Assembly: GCA_945971355.1 (NCBI GenBank)
Contig: CAMFPD010000155.1
Location: forward strand, 1 to 5,308
Direction: 5' to 3'
Source of the DNA: an uncultured Lachnobacterium sp.
GTDB lineage: Bacteria; Bacillota; Clostridia; Lachnospirales; Lachnospiraceae
DNA: 5,308 nt
The first letter of the stretch is position 1. Each line of letters begins with the position of its first letter. The translations under genes and the position numbers were made by a program. Positions 1-5,308 of the stretch are shown here, piece by piece. A model generated the notes under the pieces. The model was not told the DNA's origin. It was given only the letters and a program-made list of their open reading frames with translations, and did no database searches.

Positions 1-2
1 TT

Positions 3-323
3 TCACTTGCAATTTTAAAATATGCAGGTGTTTCAGAGAAAAAGACAATTGATAACATGACAAGAGATGATATAGCAGCACTCGCAAAGTCGATAAAAGA
101 AACTGTAGTTATTGTTGATGAGGCAAGAGGATTTGAATTTGCACAGGTTTGCGCTGGTGGTATCAAAACTGAGGAAATTGATATTGAAACCTTGGAATCC
201 CAAATTGTAAAGAATATGTATTTTGCAGGTGAAATACTTGATGTGGATGGTATCTGTGGAGGATATAATTTGCAATGGGCATGGACTAGTGGATTTATAG
301 CAGGAAATAGTGTGAGCAGGTAA
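3..323 (+). CDS. HI0933/BaiN-type FAD flavoprotein, C-terminal part (5' end outside window)
   Basis: The reading frame is open to the left edge and ends at TAA 321-323, giving 106 residues of a protein that is usually about 400 long. The in-frame ATG at 57 is an internal Met (residue 19 of the fragment), not the start, because conserved-looking sequence continues upstream of it. Seen in the fragment: AQVCAGGIKTEEID (47-60), YFAGEILDVDG (73-83) and GGYNLQWAWTSG (86-97). These are the hallmark C-terminal motifs of the HI0933/BaiN family of soluble cytoplasmic flavoproteins, where this segment completes the FAD-binding fold. The N-terminal GxGxxG dinucleotide site must lie left of the window. 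Substrate and reaction are not known for most members. The names 'aminoacetone oxidase family' and 'BaiN' come from individual homologues and should not be transferred as function. The next gene starts 1 nt after the stop, which implies co-transcription. The family call is firm; the function is open. Confidence 0.93.
   Translation, partial: SLAILKYAGVSEKKTIDNMTRDDIAALAKSIKETVVIVDEARGFEFAQVCAGGIKTEEIDIETLESQIVKNMYFAGEILDVDGICGGYNLQWAWTSGFIAGNSVSR
314..320 (+). promoter_or_regulatory. Weak ribosome binding site for the COG2509-type gene, overlapping the upstream gene's end
   Basis: GAGCAGG lies inside the last codons of the upstream flavoprotein gene and ends 4 nt before the ATG at 325. It is an imperfect and rather close Shine-Dalgarno sequence. 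Because the stop (TAA) and the start (ATG) are separated by a single G, ribosomes finishing the upstream gene probably reinitiate here. The coupling is inferred from spacing alone. Confidence 0.4.
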
Positions 324-324
324 G

Positions 325-1944
325 ATGATAAGAATTAATCAAATTAAAATCGGTATTTCACATACTGAGATTGAGTTAAGGAATAAGATCAAAAAAACAT
401 TAAAATTAAATAACGATAATTTTACATATCGAATTATTAAGAAATCAATAGATGCAAGGAAAAAGCCGGAGCTTTTTTATGTTTATTCAATTGTAGTTGA
501 TGGAATAGATGACAATAAGGTTCTAGCTAAAGCCCAAAATGCAAATATCTCTTTATATAAAGAAAAAAGATATATTATTCCTGAAAAGGGAGATATGCCT
601 GTCAAGAACAGGCCTGTGGTTATTGGAGCAGGTCCGGCAGGTCTTTTTTGTGCGTATGTACTGTGTGAGGCAGGCTTTAGCCCTATTGTTGTGGAGAGAG
701 GGAAAGCGGTTGAGGACAGAAAGAAGGATGTGGAAAGATTCTGGGAGACAGGAATTCTTGATCCTTCTTCAAATGTCCAGTTTGGTGAAGGCGGAGCCGG
801 AACTTTTTCTGATGGAAAACTTAATACAGCTGTGAAAGACCCAAGTGGTAGAAATAATTATGTGTTGGAGACTTTTGTGAAATTTGGGGCACGTGATGAG
901 ATTTTGTATGACAATAAGCCTCATATTGGAACGGATGTGCTCTCCAAGGTTATTGCAAACATGCGTAGTTTTCTTATTGAAAAAGGAACTACCTTTATGT
1001 TTGAAACATGTGTATTGGATTTTGAATTTGAAATTTCCAAAGCTTCAGAGAAAGAACGTAAAATCACAGCCCTTGTATGCAGGGATAAGGATAATCATGA
1101 ATTTAAGCTTGAGACAGATATTGCGGTACTTGCAATAGGGCATAGTTCAAGAGATACCTTCGTTACTTTGAATGATAAAGGTGTTAATATGGAGGTCAAA
1201 AATTTTGCGGTGGGATTTAGAGTGGAGCATCCGCAGGAAATGATAAATATGGCTATGTATGGGGAGGATTATCCACATATTTTGCCGGCTTCTCCTTATA
1301 AAGTGACCTCGAATTTTCCTAACGGGAGAGGAGTATATTCGTTTTGTATGTGCCCTGGTGGTTATGTTGTCAACTCATCTTCGGAGGAGGGGCGAACTGT
1401 TGTAAATGGCATGAGCTATTCCGGCCGAAATGGCAATAATGCTAACAGTGCCATTATTGTGTCAGTTTCTCCAACGGATTTTGGAGCAAATGATGCCCTT
1501 GCTGGAATGAGATATCAACAGCTATTAGAGGAAAAAAATTATAAGCTTTGCAATGGCAAGATACCACAGCAGTTATTCGGTGATTTCTGTGATGATAGGG
1601 AAACTATTCAGTTTGGAGATTTTGATAGTACTACAAAAGGAAGTACTGAATTTGCTAATTTGCGCGGTTTGATGAGTCGGGATATGGAGGAAAGCTTTAT
1701 AGCTGGAATGAAACATTTTGGTCATATTGTGCCAGATTTTGACAGATTTGATGCAATTTTATCAGGAATGGAGACTAGAACTTCATCACCAATTAGAATT
1801 AACAGAGATGAGTTGTTTGAATGTAATGTGTCAGGAGTGTATCCATGTGGAGAGGGAGCAGGATATGCAGGGGGAATTACATCTGCCGCTATGGATGGCA
1901 TAAAAGTGGCAGAAGCAATTATAAAGAGATATAAACCTAATTAG
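325..1944 (+). CDS. FAD-dependent dehydrogenase, uncharacterised COG2509-type flavoprotein
   Basis: This is a complete 539-residue cytoplasmic flavoprotein with no signal peptide or membrane segment visible. Residues 1 to about 95 form an N-terminal region rich in Lys and Ile, containing SIDARKKPELFYVYS (41-55), that precedes the nucleotide fold and is typical of this family. The FAD Rossmann site is VVIGAGPAGL (98-107, GxGxxG at 101-106), with E125 in VVERG at the end of the second strand, placed to bind the adenosine ribose. Further family-like blocks are GEGGAGTFSDGKLNT (154-168), AIGHSSRDT (270-278), METRTSSPIRI (482-492) and the FAD-binding C-terminal CGEGAGYAGGITSAAMDG (508-525). The length is normal for the family. 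The ATG at 325 is preferred because the next in-frame ATG (595, codon 91) would remove the whole N-terminal region. The gene sits 1 nt after another flavoprotein gene and 15 nt before mutS. Members are annotated as FAD-dependent dehydrogenases or oxidoreductases from sequence only; I know of no established substrate and assign none. Confidence 0.93.
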   Translation: MIRINQIKIGISHTEIELRNKIKKTLKLNNDNFTYRIIKKSIDARKKPELFYVYSIVVDGIDDNKVLAKAQNANISLYKEKRYIIPEKGDMPVKNRPVVIGAGPAGLFCAYVLCEAGFSPIVVERGKAVEDRKKDVERFWETGILDPSSNVQFGEGGAGTFSDGKLNTAVKDPSGRNNYVLETFVKFGARDEILYDNKPHIGTDVLSKVIANMRSFLIEKGTTFMFETCVLDFEFEISKASEKERKITALVCRDKDNHEFKLETDIAVLAIGHSSRDTFVTLNDKGVNMEVKNFAVGFRVEHPQEMINMAMYGEDYPHILPASPYKVTSNFPNGRGVYSFCMCPGGYVVNSSSEEGRTVVNGMSYSGRNGNNANSAIIVSVSPTDFGANDALAGMRYQQLLEEKNYKLCNGKIPQQLFGDFCDDRETIQFGDFDSTTKGSTEFANLRGLMSRDMEESFIAGMKHFGHIVPDFDRFDAILSGMETRTSSPIRINRDELFECNVSGVYPCGEGAGYAGGITSAAMDGIKVAEAIIKRYKPN

Positions 1945-1947
1945 AAA

Positions 1948-1953
1948 AGAGGA
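1948..1953 (+). promoter_or_regulatory. Ribosome binding site that fixes the GTG start of mutS
   Basis: AGAGGA lies 6 nt before GTG 1960-1962, separated from it by a run of six T. The spacing suits GTG. The in-frame ATG codons at 1978 and 1981 lie 24 nt or more downstream of this site, too far to use it. The Shine-Dalgarno falls in the 15-nt gap after the upstream TAG (1942-1944). Confidence 0.8.
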
Positions 1954-1959
1954 TTTTTT

Positions 1960-4602
1960 GTGCAAGAAGTAACACCTATGATGCAACATTATTTGCAGAC
2001 AAAAGAAGAATATAAGGATTGTATTTTATTTTACAGACTGGGAGATTTCTATGAAATGTTCTTTGAGGATGCGAAAATCGTATCCAAGGAACTCGAACTT
2101 ACACTTACAGGAAAAAGCTGTGGACTTGAGGAAAGAGCTCCAATGTGTGGAATTCCATTCCATGCAGTTGATAATTATTTAAATAGATTAGTTGCAAGAG
2201 GTTATAAGGTTGCAATCTGTGAGCAGGTGGAGGACCCTAAGCTTGCAAAAGGAATTGTAAAAAGAGAGGTTGTCAGAATTGTAACACCTGGTACAAATAC
2301 TGATATGCAGTCTCTCGATGAAACAAGGAATAACTACATTATGTGTATTGCCTATTTAGGTGATAAATATGGAATATCAATTGCTGACGTTACAACTGGA
2401 GATTTCTATGTGACAGAACTGGACAGTGAGAGAAAACTAGTTGATGAAGTAAATAAATTTGCTCCTTCTGAGATTGTGTGTAACGAAGCCTTTTATATGA
2501 GTGGTGTAGATATTGATGATATGAAAAACAGGATGAATATAGTGGTCTCATCCCTTGATTCATGGTTTTTTGGAGATTCATTGGCTCAAGAGACTCTTAT
2601 TAATCATTTTCATATTCAGAGCTTAAAAGGACTTGGCCTCGAGGATTATGAATCTGGAGTGATTGCAGCTGGGGCATTGCTCAAGTATTTATACGAGACT
2701 CAGAAAAATTCTCTTGATAATATTCTTGAAATTCATCCATATTCAATTGGAAAATACATGATTATAGACAGTTCTTCAAGAAGAAACTTGGAGCTTGTTG
2801 AGACCCTCAGAGAAAAGCAAAAAAGAGGTTCTCTTCTTTGGGTTTTGGATAAGACAAAGACTGCCATGGGTGCAAGACTCCTTCGTTCATACGTGGAGCA
2901 GCCATTGATTGATAAGGCAGAAATTATTAAGAGACAAAATCTTATTATGTCTCTTAATAAAAATGAATTTACCCGTGAGGAACTAAGAGAGTATTTAAAT
3001 CCAATCTATGATTTGGAGAGACTAATCACTCGTATTACATATCAATCAGCTAACCCGAGAGATATGATTGCATTTAGAAATTCTCTAGAAATGCTGCCTC
3101 ATATTAAAACACAGCTTGGAGATTTAGAGGGAGAGCTTGTGGAGGAAATTCGAGAGGATTTTGACTGCCTGGAAGATTTGTATGAATTGCTTTGTTCCTC
3201 AATTAACGAGGAGCCACCAATCTCAGTCAGAGATGGGGATATTATAAAAGAGGGATTTAATGAGGAGGTTGACCGACTAAGGAATGCCAAGACGGAAGGT
3301 AAAACATGGCTTGCAGAGTTGGAGAGTTCGGAGCGCGAAAAGACAGGAATAAAGAATTTAAAAATTAAATACAATAAGGTGTTTGGCTACTACCTCGAGG
3401 TTACTAACTCATTTAAGAATCAAGTGCCAGACTATTATGTGAGAAAACAGACTCTGGCAAATGCAGAGAGATATATAACTCCGGAACTCAAGGAACTTGA
3501 GGATACAATTATGGGGGCGGAGGACCGTCTTGTCCAGCTTGAGTATGAGTTATTCAGAATGGTCAGGGATGAAATCTCGAAGAATGTAAAGAGAATACAA
3601 AAAACGGCAAAGGCAATAGCAAAGATAGATGTGTTTGTTTCTCTGTCCGTGGTAGCAAGTCATAATAATTATTGTAAGCCTAGAATCAATGAAAGTGGAA
3701 TTATTGATATTAAAAACGGGCGTCACCCTGTTGTTGAGAAGATGATTAATAATGATATGTTTATTGATAATGATACATATCTTGACAATAATAAAAACAG
3801 AATTTCAATTATAACGGGACCTAATATGGCAGGAAAATCCACATATATGAGACAGACAGCTCTCATTGTTCTAATGGCTCAGATTGGAAGCTTTGTCCCA
3901 GCCTCATCTGCAAATATAGGCATAGTGGACAGAATTTTTACCAGAGTAGGAGCTTCTGATGATCTGGCGTCAGGACAGAGTACTTTTATGGTGGAAATGA
4001 ATGAAGTCGCAAACATTCTTAGAAATGCTACAGCCAATTCTCTTTTGATTCTCGATGAGATAGGAAGAGGTACAAGTACATTTGATGGTCTCAGTATTGC
4101 ATGGGCTGTTGTTGAGCATATCAGCAATCCGAAGCTACTTGGAGCAAAAACACTTTTTGCTACACATTACCATGAGCTTACTGAGTTAGAAGGAAAACTA
4201 AACAGCGTAAATAATTATTGTATCGCTGTTAAGGAAAAGGGAGATGACATTGTATTCCTGAGAAAAATTATAAAGGGTGGCGCTGATAAAAGCTACGGAA
4301 TACAAGTTGCAAAGCTTGCAGGGCTTCCTGATACTGTAATAGACAGAGCAAAAGAAATTGTAAATGAGCTTCTAAAAAATGATATTACTGAAACTGTAAA
4401 AAATATATCTGTTGATAGTGGTAACAGAAAGAAAAAAGAACATCTTGATGAAGTTGATCTGACTCAGATGTCATTATTTGATACGGTTAAGGACGATGAT
4501 ATTATAAAGGAGCTTGAAACGGTTGATATCGGTAATATGACGCCACTTGATGCTTTAAATAAACTGTATGAACTCCAGAATAAGGTTAAAAATCGCTGGT
4601 AG
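1960..4602 (+). CDS. mutS: DNA mismatch repair protein MutS
   Basis: MutS is the cytoplasmic sensor that binds mispairs and small loops, then uses ATP to become a sliding clamp that recruits MutL. The 880-residue length is slightly above the usual 850-860. Domains in order: mismatch-binding domain (about 1-115) with FYE at 30-32, where F30 is the wedge that stacks on the mispair and E32 contacts the base; connector (about 125-245); core and lever (about 255-560) including the clamp region; and ATPase (about 575-800). The ATPase shows Walker A TGPNMAGKST (619-628), signature-type SGQSTF (671-676), Walker B LLILDE (695-700) followed by GRGTSTFDG (702-710), and the conserved His in ATHYHEL (H736). 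A hydrophilic linker carries the sliding-clamp peptide QMSLF (836-840), and the tail TPLDALNKLYEL (861-872) resembles the MutS oligomerisation helices. The N-terminal EVTPMMQHYLQ matches the family start, supporting the GTG start over Met7 or Met8. No key residue is missing, so this is MutS1, not the MutS2 paralogue. mutL follows after 11 nt. Confidence 0.99.
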   Translation: MQEVTPMMQHYLQTKEEYKDCILFYRLGDFYEMFFEDAKIVSKELELTLTGKSCGLEERAPMCGIPFHAVDNYLNRLVARGYKVAICEQVEDPKLAKGIVKREVVRIVTPGTNTDMQSLDETRNNYIMCIAYLGDKYGISIADVTTGDFYVTELDSERKLVDEVNKFAPSEIVCNEAFYMSGVDIDDMKNRMNIVVSSLDSWFFGDSLAQETLINHFHIQSLKGLGLEDYESGVIAAGALLKYLYETQKNSLDNILEIHPYSIGKYMIIDSSSRRNLELVETLREKQKRGSLLWVLDKTKTAMGARLLRSYVEQPLIDKAEIIKRQNLIMSLNKNEFTREELREYLNPIYDLERLITRITYQSANPRDMIAFRNSLEMLPHIKTQLGDLEGELVEEIREDFDCLEDLYELLCSSINEEPPISVRDGDIIKEGFNEEVDRLRNAKTEGKTWLAELESSEREKTGIKNLKIKYNKVFGYYLEVTNSFKNQVPDYYVRKQTLANAERYITPELKELEDTIMGAEDRLVQLEYELFRMVRDEISKNVKRIQKTAKAIAKIDVFVSLSVVASHNNYCKPRINESGIIDIKNGRHPVVEKMINNDMFIDNDTYLDNNKNRISIITGPNMAGKSTYMRQTALIVLMAQIGSFVPASSANIGIVDRIFTRVGASDDLASGQSTFMVEMNEVANILRNATANSLLILDEIGRGTSTFDGLSIAWAVVEHISNPKLLGAKTLFATHYHELTELEGKLNSVNNYCIAVKEKGDDIVFLRKIIKGGADKSYGIQVAKLAGLPDTVIDRAKEIVNELLKNDITETVKNISVDSGNRKKKEHLDEVDLTQMSLFDTVKDDDIIKELETVDIGNMTPLDALNKLYELQNKVKNRW
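4465..4479 (+). other. Sliding-clamp (DnaN) binding peptide QMSLF in the MutS tail
   Basis: These codons encode Gln-Met-Ser-Leu-Phe (MutS residues 836-840) within an acidic, low-conservation linker between the ATPase domain and the C-terminal oligomerisation helices. The peptide fits the bacterial clamp-binding consensus QL(S/D)LF at every position except Met for Leu, a common substitution. In characterised bacterial MutS proteins a motif at this place tethers MutS to the replication clamp. The same role here is inferred from motif and position. Confidence 0.85.
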
Positions 4603-4608
4603 AAAGGA
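4603..4608 (+). promoter_or_regulatory. Ribosome binding site of mutL
   Basis: AAAGGA directly follows the mutS stop codon TAG (4600-4602) and lies 5 nt before the ATG at 4614. A ribosome terminating on mutS would sit over this site, which suggests linked translation of MutS and MutL. The coupling is inferred from spacing. Confidence 0.8.
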
Positions 4609-4613
4609 AACTG

Positions 4614-5308
4614 ATGGCTAAAATTGAACTGCTTACCCAAGAGACAATTGATAAAATTGCAGCTGGTGAAGTTGTGGAAAGACCTGCGTCTGTTGTAAAG
4701 GAGCTGGTAGAAAATGCTCTTGATGCAGGAGCAACTGCAATCACAGTGGAAATTAAAGAGGGTGGTATTTCTTTTATTCGTATAACTGACAATGGTTGTG
4801 GAATTGATAAAAATCAGGTAAAGCTTGCTTTTATGAGACATTCCACAAGTAAAATCAGAACTGCGGAGGATTTAATGAACGTATCTTCCCTCGGATTTAG
4901 AGGAGAAGCATTATCAAGTATTTCTGCAGTGGCAAGGGTAGAGCTTATAACAAAAACCTATGATGACTTAACAGGAACCAGATATGTGATTGAAGGCTCA
5001 AAGGAAATTGCCTTCGAGGAAGTTGGAGCCCCAGAGGGAACCACATTTCTTATAAAGGATTTGTTTTACAATGTGCCTGCCCGCAGGAAGTTTTTAAAAA
5101 CGCCACAGACAGAGGGAAGCTATATAAGTGATATTGTAGAAAAACTTGCATTATCACATCCAGATGTATCCTTCAAGTTTATAAATGGAAACCAGACAAA
5201 GCTACATACATCAGGAAATGGCAATAGAAAAGATTTAATATATCATATTTATGGCAGAGAGATAGCAGCCTCATTATTAGAGGTGGATTATAGTGGCGAT
5301 ATTTTTTC
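4614..5308 (+). CDS. mutL: DNA mismatch repair protein MutL, N-terminal part (3' end outside window)
   Basis: MutL is the ATP-driven matchmaker recruited by MutS on mismatched DNA. The window holds 231 complete codons plus 2 nt, running off the right edge; full-length MutL is usually above 600 residues. The fragment contains the GHKL ATPase. IAAGEVVERPASVVKELVEN (15-34) includes motif I, with E30 as the expected catalytic base and N34 as the Mg-binding Asn. Motif II is TDNGCGI (58-64, D59 contacts adenine), motif III is SLGFRGEAL (92-100, ATP lid), and motif IV is EGTTF (141-145), followed by LFYNVPARRKFLK (150-162). From about residue 205 the second (transducer) domain begins. The ATG at 4614 is supported by its Shine-Dalgarno and by the family's usual N-terminus, one residue longer than E. 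coli MutL. The C-terminal dimerisation and possible endonuclease domain cannot be seen, so whether this MutL cuts DNA itself is not decided by this sequence. Confidence 0.99.
   Translation, partial: MAKIELLTQETIDKIAAGEVVERPASVVKELVENALDAGATAITVEIKEGGISFIRITDNGCGIDKNQVKLAFMRHSTSKIRTAEDLMNVSSLGFRGEALSSISAVARVELITKTYDDLTGTRYVIEGSKEIAFEEVGAPEGTTFLIKDLFYNVPARRKFLKTPQTEGSYISDIVEKLALSHPDVSFKFINGNQTKLHTSGNGNRKDLIYHIYGREIAASLLEVDYSGDIF

Noticed and set aside
33..275. Minus-strand 80-codon open frame opposite the flavoprotein fragment
   Set aside because: It is Cys-, Asn- and Ser-rich with no motif, and lies antisense to a sequence with unmistakable flavoprotein motifs.
472..477. Short T runs (472-477, 1954-1959, 5302-5307) as possible phase-variation or frameshift sites
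   Set aside because: Runs of about six T are common in AT-rich genomes. All reading frames remain intact, and no repeat is long enough to suggest slippage-based switching.
539..1138. Plus-strand alternative-frame open frames (539-835 and 884-1138) inside the COG2509-type gene
   Set aside because: They are out-of-frame shadows of a complete gene with strong FAD motifs. Neither has a convincing domain or start context of its own.
1383..1392. A strong Shine-Dalgarno-like GGAGGAGGGG inside the flavoprotein gene
   Set aside because: It encodes Ser-Glu-Glu-Gly codons in frame. The nearest starts run straight into stops (TTG at 1400 then TAA; ATG at 1406 then GCA TGA), and the in-frame ATG at 1411 is too far away. 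It is best read as a coding coincidence.
1739..1767. TTGACA-like box at 1739-1744 as a possible internal promoter for mutS
   Set aside because: At the proper spacing the -10 position reads TCAGGA, which does not resemble TATAAT.
3099..3374. Minus-strand 91-codon open frame inside mutS
   Set aside because: It is a Ser-rich shadow of the MutS core region with no domain signature, and it lies wholly within a certain gene.
3782..3815. TTGACA at 3782-3787 with TATAAC at 3810-3815, a possible promoter inside mutS
   Set aside because: The spacer is 22 nt, well outside the usual 16-18, and the sequence encodes the strand and loop leading to Walker A of MutS.
4464..4841. A 125-codon minus-strand open frame across the mutS-mutL junction
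   Set aside because: Its translation is rich in Ser, Phe, Ile and Asn with no recognisable motif, as expected from the reverse complement of AT-rich coding sequence. It is fully covered by two certain genes on the other strand.

Overview
The window is a tightly packed, AT-rich stretch of bacterial chromosome with every gene on the + strand. The AT-rich codons, the AGGA-type ribosome binding sites and the protein sequences suggest a low-GC Firmicute of the Clostridia. Lachnospiraceae (Butyrivibrio/Roseburia/Coprococcus-like) is my best guess, but it rests on general resemblance and not on a search.

Layout from left to right: (1) the last 106 codons of a HI0933/BaiN-type FAD flavoprotein, cut by the left edge; (2) a complete 539-residue FAD-dependent dehydrogenase of the uncharacterised COG2509 type, starting 1 nt after the previous stop; (3) a complete mutS of 880 codons with a GTG start, 15 nt after the previous stop; (4) the first 231 codons of mutL, 11 nt after mutS and cut by the right edge. 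The three intergenic gaps are 1, 15 and 11 nt. There is no room for a terminator or a separate intergenic promoter, so the four genes are most simply read as one transcription unit whose promoter lies left of the window. I saw no RNA gene, mobile element, CRISPR array, riboswitch or long repeat, and no gene-free stretch longer than 15 nt.

MutS and MutL form the core of DNA mismatch repair: MutS recognises the mispair and MutL couples recognition to strand incision and removal. MutS carries every expected motif: the Phe-x-Glu mismatch wedge, Walker A and B, the ABC-like signature, a C-terminal sliding-clamp-binding peptide and the oligomerisation tail. The MutL fragment has an intact GHKL ATPase. 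The two flavoproteins have no demonstrated link to repair, and their position upstream of mutSL is the only mildly unusual point. I judge this an ordinary housekeeping region and found no convincing new system.
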